Positions 26,914 through 36,793 of a DNA stretch of 64,000 nucleotides are shown here, piece by piece (positions within the stretch are counted from its first letter, which is position 1; each line of letters starts with the position of its first letter). Under the pieces are notes generated by a model. The model was given only the letters and a program-made list of their open reading frames with translations. It did not search any database and had not been told where the DNA came from. Origin of the DNA: Candidatus Hungatella pullicola (GTDB taxonomy: Bacteria > Bacillota > Clostridia > Lachnospirales > Lachnospiraceae); contig DXFU01000040.1 of the NCBI GenBank assembly GCA_019114305.1, positions 23,359 through 87,358 of the forward strand, written 5' to 3'. The position numbers and the translations under genes are program-made.

Positions 26914-27711
26914 ATGAAACTAAACAGAACGACACAGAGAACCGTGGAAATCCTCAAGGTAATTTCCAGGAAGCCGGAGGGGGTAACGCTGGACGAGCTG
27001 TGTGAAAAACTGAAACTGCCAAAAACCAGCGCCTATGATATTGTGACGACTTTGGCTGAAATGGGAATGGTGAATGTGATAAGAGGCCAGAAGCAGAGAT
27101 ATTCCATTGGCCTGATGGCTTACCGAATTGGTATCAGCTACACCAACAACCTGGATTTTATCAGCACCATTGAACCAGTGTTAAAGGAATTTTCCAGAAC
27201 TGTCGGCAAGACAGTGTTTTTTGGAATTCCTTCCGGCCACCACGTAGTATACATATGTAAGTTTGAACCGGAGAATCCTATTATTACCACGGCTACGGTG
27301 GGGTCCAGAAATCCCATGTACTGTACTTCTTTGGGAAAAGTAATTCTGGCATACAGCAGCCAGGAGGCAAGAGAGCAGGTGATAAACGGCATCAGATTTG
27401 AAAAATACACAGACCGTACGATTCTTACAAAGGAGGCTCTTCTGGAAGAGCTGGAAAAAGTAAGAGAACGGGGATATGCTTTTGACGCCAGAGAGATGGA
27501 AGAGCATATGCAGTGTGTAGGCGCTCCAGTATTTGATCGGGATGGAAATCTTTTAGGGGCAGTCAGTGTGTCCAGTCTTTATAAGCCTACGGAGGACTAT
27601 GACTCCCTTGGACGGCTGGTTTCCCGTAAGGGGCTGGAGGTTTCCAGAATGCTAGGATTTCTTGGAAAAATATCGGGATTTCCTGTTGACAAAATTCCTG
27701 GAAACGATTAA
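26914..27711 (+). CDS. IclR family regulator (KdgR-like)
   Basis: This 265-residue protein has an N-terminal IclR winged helix (RTVEILKVISRKPEGVTLDELCEKLKLPKTSAYDIV, residues 9-45) and a GAF-like effector domain (TVGKTVFFGIPSGHHVVYI, SLGKVILAY). It lies between uxaC/lacI and eda-kdgK. In other bacteria IclR-type KdgR senses 2-keto-3-deoxygluconate, so the same is likely here. It ends 71 bases before eda. Confidence 0.88.
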   Translation: MKLNRTTQRTVEILKVISRKPEGVTLDELCEKLKLPKTSAYDIVTTLAEMGMVNVIRGQKQRYSIGLMAYRIGISYTNNLDFISTIEPVLKEFSRTVGKTVFFGIPSGHHVVYICKFEPENPIITTATVGSRNPMYCTSLGKVILAYSSQEAREQVINGIRFEKYTDRTILTKEALLEELEKVRERGYAFDAREMEEHMQCVGAPVFDRDGNLLGAVSVSSLYKPTEDYDSLGRLVSRKGLEVSRMLGFLGKISGFPVDKIPGND

Positions 27712-27782
27712 TATTTCAAGTATAAGAATCGTAAATATGAAAGGCGTTCGTATTTGCGAATTTAAGGAGGAGAGGTTCAATC

Positions 27783-28433
27783 ATGAAAAAAGAACAGGTT
27801 TTATCCAAGATGAAAGAAGACTGCCTGGTAGCTGTAGTTCGCGCTAAGAACTTAGAGCAGGGCGAGAAGGTTGTTGACGCAATCATCGAAGGCGGAATCA
27901 ATTTCATTGAGATTACCATGACTATGGATGAAGGAAATCCAATTGAATTCATCGCAAAAATGGCTGAGAAGTATAAATCCAATCCTGATGTTGTAATCGG
28001 TGCAGGTACTGTACTGGATCCTGAGACAGCAAGATCCGCTATTCTTGCAGGTGCTAACTACGTTGTAAGCCCAGGCTTAAATGTTGAGACTATCAAGATG
28101 TGCAATCGTTACAGAGTTCCAATGCTTCCAGGCGTTATGACACCAACTGAGGCTATTACTGCTTTAGAGGCTGGCTGCGATGTGATCAAGATCTTCCCAG
28201 GCAATATTATGGGACCGGCAGCTATCAGCTCCTTCAAAGGACCTCTTCCACAGGGTGAGTTCATGCCATCCGGCGGTGTTGATGTTGACAACGTTGATAA
28301 GTGGATCAAGGCAGGCGCATACGCAGTTGGAACAGGCAGCAGCCTGACCAAGGGCGCTAAAACAGGCGATTTCGCAGCTGTAACAGCTAAGGCAAAAGAG
28401 TTTGTTGAGGCAGTAGCAGCAGCCCGCAAATAA
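27783..28433 (+). CDS. eda: KDPG/KHG aldolase
   Basis: Eda cleaves 2-keto-3-deoxy-6-phosphogluconate to pyruvate and glyceraldehyde-3-phosphate. The length is 216 residues. Motifs are VVRAKNLEQGEKVVDAII, GINFIEITMTM, GAGTVLDPETARSAILAGA, the Schiff-base lysine region CDVIKIFPG, and SGGVDVDN. AGGAGG precedes the ATG. Its codon use (GCA, GTT, GGC, ATC dominant) differs from its neighbours and suggests high expression. kdgK follows 45 bases downstream. Confidence 0.95.
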   Translation: MKKEQVLSKMKEDCLVAVVRAKNLEQGEKVVDAIIEGGINFIEITMTMDEGNPIEFIAKMAEKYKSNPDVVIGAGTVLDPETARSAILAGANYVVSPGLNVETIKMCNRYRVPMLPGVMTPTEAITALEAGCDVIKIFPGNIMGPAAISSFKGPLPQGEFMPSGGVDVDNVDKWIKAGAYAVGTGSSLTKGAKTGDFAAVTAKAKEFVEAVAAARK

Positions 28434-28478
28434 ATATTCCTTTAAAAACGAAAAGAAAAGAATTTAAGGAGAGTTAAA

Positions 28479-29510
28479 ATGGCAAAGATCGTAACAATGG
28501 GCGAGATTATGTTAAGATTATCTACCCCAAATAATGAGAAGTTTATTCAGGCAGATGAGTTTGATGTAAATTATGGCGGCGGCGAGGCAAACGTAGCTGT
28601 TTCCTTAGCTAACTATGGCCATGAAGCAGAGTTCGTTACTGCAGTTCCAAAGAATCCAATTGGTGAGTGTGCAGTAGCAGCTTTAAGAAAGTACAATGTA
28701 GGCACAAAGCACATCGCAAGATGCGGTGAGAGACTTGGTATCTACTACTTAGAGACAGGTTCTGCCATGAGAGCTTCCACTGTTGTATACGATAGAGCTC
28801 ATTCTTCTATCGCTACAGCAACAGAGGCAGATTTCAACTTTGATGAGATCTTTGAAGGCGCTGACTGGTTCCACTTTACAGGAATCACACCAGCTGTAAG
28901 TGATGAGGCAGCTAAGCTGACAGAGGCAGCCTGCAAGGCAGCTAAGGCTCACGGCGTAACTGTATCTGTTGATTTAAACTTCCGTAAGAAATTATGGTCC
29001 TCTGAGAAAGCTCAGAAGGTTATGACAAACTTAATGCAGTATGTTGATGTATGCATCGGAAACGAAGAGGATGCTGAGAAGGTTCTTGGTTTCAAGCCAG
29101 GCAATACAGATGTAACAGCCGGCGAGCTTGAGCTTCAGGGCTATGTTGACATCTTCAATCAGATGATTGACAAGTTCGGTTTCAAGTATGTAATCAGCTC
29201 CTTACGTGAGAGCCATTCCGCTTCTGACAACGGCTGGTCCGCATGTATTATGGATGGCGCTACCCGCGAATTCTATCATTCCAGAAAGTACCACATCACA
29301 CCAATCGTAGACCGTGTAGGCGGCGGAGATTCCTTCGCAGCAGGCGTTATCTGCGGTATGGTTGACGGTAAGGACTTTAAGGGTGCTCTGGAGTACGCAG
29401 TAGCAGCTTCCGCATTAAAGCACACAATTCCTGGTGATTTCAACCTGGTTACAAGAGAAGATGTTGAGAATCTGGCTGGCGGTGACGGTTCAGGCCGTGT
29501 TCAGAGATAA
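28479..29510 (+). CDS. kdgK: 2-keto-3-deoxygluconate kinase (PfkB family)
   Basis: KdgK phosphorylates 2-keto-3-deoxygluconate to KDPG, feeding eda. The length is 343 residues. The PfkB opening is MAKIVTMGEIMLRLSTP with YGGGEANVAVSLA; the catalytic C-terminal motif is RVGGGDSFAAG, with the base Asp near residue 285. It shares the biased codon use of eda and ends at a strong terminator, so eda-kdgK form an expression unit. Confidence 0.92.
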   Translation: MAKIVTMGEIMLRLSTPNNEKFIQADEFDVNYGGGEANVAVSLANYGHEAEFVTAVPKNPIGECAVAALRKYNVGTKHIARCGERLGIYYLETGSAMRASTVVYDRAHSSIATATEADFNFDEIFEGADWFHFTGITPAVSDEAAKLTEAACKAAKAHGVTVSVDLNFRKKLWSSEKAQKVMTNLMQYVDVCIGNEEDAEKVLGFKPGNTDVTAGELELQGYVDIFNQMIDKFGFKYVISSLRESHSASDNGWSACIMDGATREFYHSRKYHITPIVDRVGGGDSFAAGVICGMVDGKDFKGALEYAVAASALKHTIPGDFNLVTREDVENLAGGDGSGRVQR

Positions 29511-29542
29511 TCTCTGGCTGTCCGATTAACAAGCCTTATTTT

Positions 29543-29587
29543 GAGTCGCTTTGTGGGCTTTTAAGCCTGCAAGGCGGCTCTCTTTTT
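29543..29587 (+). terminator. Terminator after kdgK
   Basis: GAGTCGCTTTGTGGGC pairs with GCCTGCAAGGCGGCTC through standard and G-U pairs, followed by TCTTTTT. Confidence 0.8.
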
Positions 29588-29666
29588 CATATTGCAGAAT
29601 TCTGTGCCGCAAAAATACTTTGGAACATGCCGCAGTATCAGAAAATGACCTGAAAGGAAAACTAGT

Positions 29667-30692
29667 ATGAACGACAGACCTTTTGACTTATTAAGCCTTG
29701 GGGAACTGCTTTTGCGTCTGTCCCCTGAAGGAGTGGATCGTTTGGTCCGGGGAGAATCTATGAGAAAGCAGGTGGGGGGAGCAGAGCTGAACGTAGCAGT
29801 CGGCGCTTCCCTTCTTGGACTGCACACGGGAGTTGTCACTCAGCTTCCTGCCCATGATATGGGGAATTTTATTAAAAACAGTGTACGTTCCTATGGAATC
29901 AGTGATGACTATGTTGTATACGATCACAGCCCCAATGCTCGGCTGGGGCTTTATTACTATGAATACGGCGCCCATCCCAGAAAACCGAAGGTGATATACG
30001 ACAGAAACAACAGCTCGTTCTATTCCATAAGCGCGGATTCTTTTCCCGATGAAATGTACGGTTCCACTACCTGTTTCCATACTACGGGAATTACGTTGGC
30101 CTTGTGTGAGAATACCAGAAAGACAGCCATTGATATGATGCGCAGATTTAAAGAGACAGGAACCATCATATCTTTTGATGTGAATTTCCGTGGGAATCTT
30201 TGGACCGGAGAGGAAGCAAGAGAATGTATTGAGCAGATTCTGCCCTATGTTGATATATTCTTCTGTTCTGAAGATACCGCCCGTCTTACTTTTCACAAGA
30301 CAGGAACAGCCCGGGAAATGATGAAAAGCTTTACGGAAGATTATCCAATATCCATTGTGGCCTCTACTAAGAGAATTGTACACAGTCCCAAGAGCCATAC
30401 CTTTGGCTCTGTTATTTATGATGCGGCTAGAGACCAGTATTATGAGGAAGAGCCATACCGCAATATAGAGGTAGTAGACCGAATTGGAAGCGGCGACGCA
30501 TATATTGCAGGTGCTCTTTACGGTCTTTTGAGCAGCGGAGGAGACTGTATGAAGGCAGTTCAGTACGGAAATGCCACAAGCGCGCTGAAAAATACAATTC
30601 CAGGAGATCTTCCTACTTCCGATCTTGGTGAGGTAAACACAATCATCAGGGAGCATAATCAGACAGGGCCTCAAAGCGAGATGAGCAGATAG
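29667..30692 (+). CDS. Second PfkB-family sugar kinase
   Basis: This 341-residue paralogue of the preceding kinase has the PfkB fold motifs LSLGELLLRLSPEG, VGGAELNVAVGASLLG and the catalytic RIGSGDAYIAGAL. Its codon use is ordinary, unlike that of kdgK. It lies after the kdgK terminator and 24 bases before nth. The substrate may be KDG or a related 2-keto-3-deoxy sugar acid; divergence in the substrate loop (YDHSPNARLGLYYYEYG) suggests a different specificity, which is inference. Confidence 0.82.
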   Translation: MNDRPFDLLSLGELLLRLSPEGVDRLVRGESMRKQVGGAELNVAVGASLLGLHTGVVTQLPAHDMGNFIKNSVRSYGISDDYVVYDHSPNARLGLYYYEYGAHPRKPKVIYDRNNSSFYSISADSFPDEMYGSTTCFHTTGITLALCENTRKTAIDMMRRFKETGTIISFDVNFRGNLWTGEEARECIEQILPYVDIFFCSEDTARLTFHKTGTAREMMKSFTEDYPISIVASTKRIVHSPKSHTFGSVIYDAARDQYYEEEPYRNIEVVDRIGSGDAYIAGALYGLLSSGGDCMKAVQYGNATSALKNTIPGDLPTSDLGEVNTIIREHNQTGPQSEMSR

Positions 30693-30716
30693 GAAAAGTC
30701 TGAATGGAGTTATAAC

Positions 30717-31355
30717 ATGACGAAAGAACAATTAGCGTTGGAAATAATAGAACGGCTGAAAAGGGAGTATCCCGTTGCCGGCTGTACCCTGGACTATGAT
30801 CAGGCCTGGAAGCTTTTGGTGAGCGTCCGTCTGGCCGCCCAATGTACCGATGCCAGAGTGAACGTGGTGGTTCAGGGACTTTATGAGAAGTATCCGGATG
30901 TCAAGTCTCTGGCTGAGGCTGATGTAGATGACATTGAATCAATTGTTAAGCCCTGCGGTCTTGGAAAAAGCAAGGCGAGAGATATCAGCGCCTGTATGAA
31001 GATTCTGTGGGAAGAATACGGCGGAAAGGTGCCTGATGATTTCGACGCTTTGCTAAAGCTTCCGGGAGTAGGACGAAAAAGCGCTAACCTGATTATGGGA
31101 GATGTATTCGGCAAACCTGCTATTGTGACAGATACCCATTGTATCCGCCTTGTAAACCGTATGGGACTGGTAGATGGAATTAAGGAGCCGAAAAAGGTGG
31201 AGATGGCTTTGTGGAAACTGATTCCTCCTGAGGAGGGAAGCGATTTCTGCCACCGTCTGGTGTTTCATGGAAGGGATGTCTGCACGGCAAGGACCAAACC
31301 GCACTGTGACAGATGCTGTCTTCAGGATATCTGTCCTAAAAATGGTGTCTCTTAG
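30717..31355 (+). CDS. nth: Endonuclease III
   Basis: Nth is a DNA glycosylase/AP lyase that removes oxidised pyrimidines. The length is 212 residues. The helix-hairpin-helix LPGVGRKSAN carries the catalytic Lys121, and the catalytic Asp lies in VTDTHCIRL. The Fe-S cluster motif near the C-terminus is C-x7-C-x2-C-x5-C (CTARTKPHCDRCCLQDIC), one residue longer in the first loop than in E. coli Nth. It follows the sugar kinase closely. Confidence 0.95.
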   Translation: MTKEQLALEIIERLKREYPVAGCTLDYDQAWKLLVSVRLAAQCTDARVNVVVQGLYEKYPDVKSLAEADVDDIESIVKPCGLGKSKARDISACMKILWEEYGGKVPDDFDALLKLPGVGRKSANLIMGDVFGKPAIVTDTHCIRLVNRMGLVDGIKEPKKVEMALWKLIPPEEGSDFCHRLVFHGRDVCTARTKPHCDRCCLQDICPKNGVS

Positions 31356-31462
31356 AATGGTTTATCCTTTGCAGTATTATGGTTCTGGCAGATCCGAAAA
31401 CAGCAGGAAATTTCTCTGGCCACAGAAGCCTGAGAAACATAAAAAATGCAGTTAAGATAAAT

Positions 31463-31514
31463 AAAAAAGCGCAGGCCGTCATTGGAAAATCCAGATGAAG
31501 GCCTGTGCTTTTTT
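31463..31514. terminator. Bidirectional terminator between nth and hcp
   Basis: AAAAAAGCGCAGGCC and GGCCTGTGCTTTTTT form a stem with A and T runs on the two sides, serving the convergent nth and hcp genes. Confidence 0.85.
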
Positions 31515-31547
31515 CAGAATATAGTTTGAATCAGCGGTTAAAATTAT

Positions 31548-33179
31548 TTACTGTCCCAAAAATGTTTTCATATCCTGGTCCACTGTGGTGATTCCGCTGA
31601 TTCCAAAGGTTTCAGCCAGAATGTTTGCTACGTTTGGAGAGAGAAATGCAGGCAGAGTCGGTCCAAGATGAATATTTTTCACTCCCAGATGGAGAAGAGC
31701 AAGCAGAACAATCACTGCCTTCTGCTCGTACCAAGAGATATTGTATACAATAGGGAGCTGGTTAATATCTTCCAGCCCAAAGGCTTCCTTCAGTTTCAGA
31801 GCAATGACTGCCAGAGAGTAGGAATCGTTGCACTGGCCCGCATCCAGAACTCTTGGAATACCATTGATATGGCCCAGATTCAGTTTGTTATACCGGTATT
31901 TTGCGCATCCGGCTGTGAGGATTACTGTATCCTCAGGGAGAGAGGAGGCGAAATCTGTGTAATAGCCTCGGGCAGGGCTTCTGCCGTCGCAGCCGGCCAT
32001 TACTACGAATTTTTTGATGGCGCCGGATTTTACGGCTTCTACTATCTGATCAGCCAGAGCCATTACCTGGCTGTGAGCAAAGCCTCCTACAATCTGACCT
32101 GTTTCAATTTGAACGGGAGGCGGGCAGGATTTGGCATGAGCAATGATCCGGGAGAAGTCTTTTCTGCCCAGGGAGTCTGCCTCAATGTGAGCGCATCCGG
32201 GGAATCCTACAGCGCCTGTGGTGTAGATTCTGTCTTTGTAGCTGTCCTTTGGCGGAACGAGGCAGTTGGTAGTGAGAAGAATGGGGCCGTTAAAGGATTC
32301 GAATTCTTCTCTTTGTTTCCACCAGGCATTTCCATAATTGCCTGCGAAATGGGAGTATTTTTTAAACGCAGGATAATAATGGGCCGGCAGCATTTCGGAG
32401 TGAGTGTATACATCAACTCCAGTATCTTTGGTCTGTTCCAGAAGCAGCTCCAGATCCCTAAGATCATGGCCAGAGATAAGAATGGCCGGGTTATTCCTTA
32501 CGCCGATGGGAACAGATGTGATCTCCGGCTGGCCGTAGGCTTCTGTGTTGGCCTCATCCAGGGCAGCCATGACTGTAACTCCGTATTTGCCTGTGTCCAA
32601 GGTGAGACGGATCAGATCATCGGCAGTAAGAGCGTCATCTCTTACTTTTGCCAGGGCTGTTTGCAAAAATTCATCAACTTGTGGACATTGCTTCCCCAGG
32701 GTGTTGATGTGATGGTTGTAGGCGGCCATTCCCTTAAGGCCGTAGGTAATAAGCTCCCTAAGGCTTCTTACATCGGGGTCTGGACAAGAGAGAACCCCGG
32801 CCTGAAGAAAGGTTTCTTCCCAGTCAGAGCCATCCCACAAAGCTTCCTGTCCAAGAGAGGAGAGATCGGTTAATTGGGAATTTATGTTTTTGGTAAGGGA
32901 AAGCGTTTTATCAATTCTGTCTTTTATTTTGTCATCGTCAAAGTTGGCATTTGTGATAGTGACAAAAAGATTTTCAGAAATCACAGAGCTGATATAAGGG
33001 TCTGCGGCTTTTCCCTGTTCCCTGAGCAGGGAAAGACTCTGACAAAGTCCTCTGGTGGCATAAAGCAGCAGATCCTGAAGTTTGGCTGTTGAAGGCTTCT
33101 TCCCGCATACGCCGGCCTGAGTACATCCGGTACATCCCGCGGCTTCCTGACACTGAAAACAAAACATTTTATGATCCAT
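31548..33179 (-). CDS. hcp: Hybrid cluster protein (hydroxylamine reductase)
   Basis: Hcp reduces hydroxylamine or NO in anaerobes. The start at 33179 is preferred ([15 protein letters not shown]) because GGAGG at 33189-33193 is ideally spaced; an upstream in-frame start at 33257 has no such site. The length is 543 residues. The N-terminal [4Fe-4S] cysteines are C7, C10, C19 and C25, and hybrid-cluster ligand motifs include [16 protein letters not shown] and [12 protein letters not shown]. No FNR/HcpR partner gene is adjacent. It is divergent from the pyr operon. Confidence 0.95.
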   Translation of the reverse strand: MDHKMFCFQCQEAAGCTGCTQAGVCGKKPSTAKLQDLLLYATRGLCQSLSLLREQGKAADPYISSVISENLFVTITNANFDDDKIKDRIDKTLSLTKNINSQLTDLSSLGQEALWDGSDWEETFLQAGVLSCPDPDVRSLRELITYGLKGMAAYNHHINTLGKQCPQVDEFLQTALAKVRDDALTADDLIRLTLDTGKYGVTVMAALDEANTEAYGQPEITSVPIGVRNNPAILISGHDLRDLELLLEQTKDTGVDVYTHSEMLPAHYYPAFKKYSHFAGNYGNAWWKQREEFESFNGPILLTTNCLVPPKDSYKDRIYTTGAVGFPGCAHIEADSLGRKDFSRIIAHAKSCPPPVQIETGQIVGGFAHSQVMALADQIVEAVKSGAIKKFVVMAGCDGRSPARGYYTDFASSLPEDTVILTAGCAKYRYNKLNLGHINGIPRVLDAGQCNDSYSLAVIALKLKEAFGLEDINQLPIVYNISWYEQKAVIVLLALLHLGVKNIHLGPTLPAFLSPNVANILAETFGISGITTVDQDMKTFLGQ

Positions 33180-33316
33180 GTAAATAACCTCCAAATTTTG
33201 TAATGTGTTGTCATAAACTATAGCAGAGTTTCTTGGAAAAGTATGTTGGAAAAACAACGAACTTAAAAATTATTTCAGCCGACATAAATGAGCTTATATA
33301 TAAGAGGAAACCACAC

Positions 33317-33345
33317 TTGAAACCAAGTAGTACTTATGATAGAAT
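33317..33345 (+). promoter_or_regulatory. pyr operon promoter
   Basis: TTGAAA (33317-33322) and TAGAAT (33340-33345) are 17 bases apart, 43 bases before pyrF. The leader is too short for a PyrR-type attenuator. Confidence 0.6.
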
Positions 33346-33387
33346 TGGAAAGAATAAAGTGTGAAGGCCAAGACAAAGGAGGAAATT

Positions 33388-34305
33388 ATGATACAGCAGC
33401 TAATTGATAAAATTCAGAAGACAAAGGCTCCTATCTGCGTGGGATTGGACCCGATGTTAAATTATATACCAGAGCATGTAAAGAAAAAAGCATTTGATCA
33501 GTTTGGAGAAACCTTAGAAGGAGCTGCAGAGGCAATATGGCAGTTTAACAAGGAAATTGTTGACAGCGTGTACGATCTGATTCCGTCTGTGAAGCCTCAG
33601 ATTGCTATGTATGAGCAGTTTGGCATTGAGGGACTGAAAGTGTATGACAGAACGGTAAAGTACTGCCAGGAAAAGGGACTTCTTGTAATTGGTGATGCCA
33701 AAAGAGGCGATATCGGCTCTACCTCCGCGGCGTACGCCACAGGACATTTGGGTCATGTAATGGTTGGAAATACAAAGCTGTCCGGATTCGGAACAGACTT
33801 CCTTACAGTAAATCCTTATCTGGGAACAGATGGAGTGAAGCCTTTTGTAGATGTGTGCAGGGAAGAGAATAAGGGATTGTTTGTTCTTGTAAAGACTTCC
33901 AATCCATCCAGCGGCGAATTCCAGGATCAGCTGATTAACGGAAAGCCTCTCTACGAGTTGGTTGCAGAGAAGGTAGTGGAGTGGGGCGCTGACTGTATGG
34001 ACGGACAGTACAGTAATGTAGGAGCCGTTGTAGGGGCTACTTATCCGGAGATGAGCCGGATTTTGAGAAAACTTATGCCTCATACCTATTTCCTGGTTCC
34101 GGGATACGGCGCTCAGGGCGGAACCGCTAAGGATCTGAAAGACTGCTTTAACGAAGATGGCCTGGGAGCTGTGGTAAACTCTTCCAGGGGAATTATTGCC
34201 GCATATAAGCAGGAGAAGTACGGCAAATTTGGCGCGGAGCATTTCGGCGAGGCTTCCAGACAGGCCGTGATGGATATGGTTGCTGATATTAACAGCGTAT
34301 TATAA
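33388..34305 (+). CDS. pyrF: Orotidine 5'-phosphate decarboxylase (class II)
   Basis: PyrF makes UMP from OMP. The length is 305 residues, which fits the longer class II enzymes. Motifs are CVGLDPMLNYIPE near the N-terminus and the catalytic DAKRGDIGSTSAAYA. The ATG at 33388 follows AAGGAGG; an earlier GTG at 33361 lies within poor context. It opens the operon pyrF-pyrK-pyrD-pyrE. Confidence 0.95.
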   Translation: MIQQLIDKIQKTKAPICVGLDPMLNYIPEHVKKKAFDQFGETLEGAAEAIWQFNKEIVDSVYDLIPSVKPQIAMYEQFGIEGLKVYDRTVKYCQEKGLLVIGDAKRGDIGSTSAAYATGHLGHVMVGNTKLSGFGTDFLTVNPYLGTDGVKPFVDVCREENKGLFVLVKTSNPSSGEFQDQLINGKPLYELVAEKVVEWGADCMDGQYSNVGAVVGATYPEMSRILRKLMPHTYFLVPGYGAQGGTAKDLKDCFNEDGLGAVVNSSRGIIAAYKQEKYGKFGAEHFGEASRQAVMDMVADINSVL

Positions 34306-34328
34306 AGAACGGATAAGTAGGAGGATTC

Positions 34329-35105
34329 ATGGCACAGAAGAAGGTAACGGCCTGCGTTGCAGGTCAGATGAGGCTGACAGAGGATGTATACAGCATGTGG
34401 ATTGAGGAGCCGGAGATGGCTTCCCAGGCGAAACCGGGACAGTTTATCTCTGTCTATACAAAGGATGGGGCTAAGCTGCTTCCCCGTCCCATCAGTATTT
34501 GTGAAATTAATCCGGCTGACGGACAGCTTAGAATCGTTTACCGCGTAGTGGGAGCCGGAACAGAAGAGTTTTCTCACTATCAGGCTGGAGATTCCATTGA
34601 GATTATGGGGCCTTTGGGCAATGGCTTTCCTGTGGAAACAGCTGGGGAAGGCAGGAAGGCTTTCTTAATCGGCGGAGGAATTGGAATTCCTCCTATGCTG
34701 GAGCTGGCAAAACAGCTAAACTGTGAGAAACAGGTGATTTTGGGATACAGAGATGTTCTTTTCCTGCAGGATGAATTTGAACCCTATGGAACCGTTTATG
34801 TGGCTACAGAAGACGGAAGCGCGGGAACGAAGGGAAATGTTCTTGATGCCATCAATGAGAACGATCTTAAGGCGGATGTGATTTATGCCTGCGGCCCTAC
34901 TCCTATGCTTCGGGCACTGAAGGCTTACGCCGCTGAGAAAAATATAGAGTGCTACCTGTCTCTGGAAGAGAAGATGGCCTGCGGAATCGGCGCATGTCTT
35001 GCCTGCGTGTGCAAGACAAAAGAGATTGATGAGCATTCTCAGGTTCACAATAAAAGAATTTGCAAAGATGGTCCTGTATTCCGGGCAGAGGAGGTGGAGC
35101 TGTAA
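34329..35105 (+). CDS. pyrK: Dihydroorotate dehydrogenase electron-transfer subunit
   Basis: PyrK is the FAD and [2Fe-2S] subunit that lets PyrD type B use NAD+. The length is 258 residues. The FAD site is RPISICEIN, the NAD site GGGIGIPPMLELA and YACGPTPMLRAL. The [2Fe-2S] cysteines lie in ACGIGACLACVCKT with a further Cys in RICKDGPVF. Its TAA overlaps the pyrD ATG by one base. Confidence 0.95.
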   Translation: MAQKKVTACVAGQMRLTEDVYSMWIEEPEMASQAKPGQFISVYTKDGAKLLPRPISICEINPADGQLRIVYRVVGAGTEEFSHYQAGDSIEIMGPLGNGFPVETAGEGRKAFLIGGGIGIPPMLELAKQLNCEKQVILGYRDVLFLQDEFEPYGTVYVATEDGSAGTKGNVLDAINENDLKADVIYACGPTPMLRALKAYAAEKNIECYLSLEEKMACGIGACLACVCKTKEIDEHSQVHNKRICKDGPVFRAEEVEL

Positions 35106-36007
35106 TGAATCTTAAGGTTAATCTGGCAGGCGTGGAATTAAAAAATCCTGTTATGACAGCTTCCGGAACCTTTGGCTCCGGCGCGGAATACGGCGAGATG
35201 GTTGATTTAAACAAGCTGGGAGCAGTGGTTACAAAAGGAGTGGCCAATGTTCCGTGGCCAGGCAATCCAACACCAAGAATCGCGGAGACTTACGGCGGTA
35301 TGATCAATGCCATCGGCCTGCAGAATCCGGGAATGGAAGTGTTTATTAAGAGAGATATTCCGTTTTTAAAGCAGTATGACACAAAGATTATTGTAAATGT
35401 ATGCGGAAAAACAACAGAAGATTATCTGGAAGTGGTAGAACGGCTGGGAGACGAGCCTGTGGACATGCTGGAGATCAATATCTCCTGTCCCAATGTAAAG
35501 GAAGGCGGAATTGCTTTTGGACAGGATCCGAAAGCAGTGGAAGCTATTACAAGAGAAGTGAAAAAGTATGCAAAGCAGCCGGTTATAATGAAGCTGAGCC
35601 CTAATGTAACAGATATTGCAGAGATGGCAAGAGCAGCGGAAGCAGGCGGCGCGGACGTTCTTTCTCTTATAAATACCCTTACGGGGATGAAAATTGACGT
35701 AAATAAGAGAACCTTCGCTGTGGCAAACCGTACAGGCGGTCTGTCCGGACCGGCAGTAAAGCCGGTGGCTGTTCGTATGGTATATCAGGTGGCTAACGCA
35801 GTTAAGGTTCCTATTATTGGAATGGGAGGAATCTCCAATACAGAAGATGCTCTTGAGTTTATTCTGGCCGGAGCCACGGCTGTTTCTGTGGGAACAGCTA
35901 ATTTCTATAACCCTTACGCCACTGTTGAGATTGCCCAGGGGCTGGAGGCTTATTTGAGGAAGAACCAGATGGACGATATTAATCAGCTTATTGGAGCTGT
36001 CCGCTAA
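35105..36007 (+). CDS. pyrD: Dihydroorotate dehydrogenase, catalytic subunit (class 1B)
   Basis: PyrD oxidises dihydroorotate to orotate with FMN. The start at 35105 gives MNLKVNLAGVELKNPV with a GAGGTGGAG site inside the pyrK end. The length is 300 residues. Motifs are ASGTFGSGAEYGEM, NISCPNVKEGG with the catalytic Cys, KLSPNVTDI, and GMGGISNTEDALEFILAGA. It forms the heterotetramer with PyrK. Confidence 0.96.
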   Translation: MNLKVNLAGVELKNPVMTASGTFGSGAEYGEMVDLNKLGAVVTKGVANVPWPGNPTPRIAETYGGMINAIGLQNPGMEVFIKRDIPFLKQYDTKIIVNVCGKTTEDYLEVVERLGDEPVDMLEINISCPNVKEGGIAFGQDPKAVEAITREVKKYAKQPVIMKLSPNVTDIAEMARAAEAGGADVLSLINTLTGMKIDVNKRTFAVANRTGGLSGPAVKPVAVRMVYQVANAVKVPIIGMGGISNTEDALEFILAGATAVSVGTANFYNPYATVEIAQGLEAYLRKNQMDDINQLIGAVR

Positions 36008-36107
36008 GGAAGGTTTGAGACTGTACGGGATCCGGCGGAGCCGGCAAAACAGGCAGAGGGAAAAATAGTCTGCCAAAGAAGAAATTGGCAGGAGGATGGA
36101 GGAGAAA

Positions 36108-36782
36108 ATGGAACAGTATAAGCAGGAATTTATTGAATTTATGGTGGACAGCAATGTCCTGAAATTTGGTGATTTTACTTTAAAGAGCGGAAGAAAATCT
36201 CCGTTTTTTATGAATGCAGGCGCTTATGTGACAGGTGCCCAGTTAAAACGGCTGGGAGAGTACTATGCAAAGGCCATTCATGATAATTTTGGCGATGATT
36301 TTGACGTTCTGTTCGGACCGGCTTACAAGGGAATTCCATTAAGCGTGGCTACAACTATCGCGTTTCATGAGCTGTACGGCAAGGAGATCCGTTACTGCTC
36401 CAACCGCAAGGAGGAGAAGGATCATGGAGATGCAGGAATTCTTCTGGGAAGTCCCATTAAGGATGGAGACCGTGTGGTCATTATTGAGGATGTAACCACT
36501 TCCGGAAAATCCATTGAAGAGACCTTTCCTATTATTAAGGCACAGGGAGATGTGAAAATTCTTGGACTTATGGTATCTCTCAACCGTATGGAGAAAGGCA
36601 AAGGGGATAAAAGCGCTCTGGATGAGATAAGAGAGAAGTATGGATTTGAGGCAAAAGCCATTGTTACCATGGCCGAGGTGATTGAACATCTGTACAACAA
36701 GGAGTATAATGGAAAGGTCATCATTGACGATACATTAAAGAAAGCAATTGACAGCTACTATGAGATCTATGGCGTAAAATAA
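36108..36782 (+). CDS. pyrE: Orotate phosphoribosyltransferase
   Basis: PyrE couples orotate to PRPP. The length is 224 residues. The PRPP-binding loop is VVIIEDVTTSGKSIEET; the N-terminal FGDFTLKSGRKSPFF is typical. The start at 36108 has GGAGGAG at correct distance; an ATG at 36096 touches its Shine-Dalgarno sequence and is unlikely. A small hairpin (CTGCCAA/TTGGCAG, 36070-36091) lies directly before this site in the 100-base gap after pyrD. Confidence 0.95.
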   Translation: MEQYKQEFIEFMVDSNVLKFGDFTLKSGRKSPFFMNAGAYVTGAQLKRLGEYYAKAIHDNFGDDFDVLFGPAYKGIPLSVATTIAFHELYGKEIRYCSNRKEEKDHGDAGILLGSPIKDGDRVVIIEDVTTSGKSIEETFPIIKAQGDVKILGLMVSLNRMEKGKGDKSALDEIREKYGFEAKAIVTMAEVIEHLYNKEYNGKVIIDDTLKKAIDSYYEIYGVK

Positions 36783-36793
36783 GGAGAGCTGAT

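Noticed and set aside
29691..30731. A 346-codon minus-strand frame opposite the second PfkB kinase
   Set aside because: Antisense shadow; the plus strand has PfkB motifs throughout.
31668..32873. A 401-codon plus-strand frame opposite hcp
   Set aside because: It lies antisense to a clear hcp gene, has no ribosome site and no recognisable domain; it is a shadow of hcp's codon bias.
33346..33387. A PyrR attenuator ahead of pyrF
   Set aside because: The leader is only about 40 bases and has no hairpin or PyrR-binding loop.
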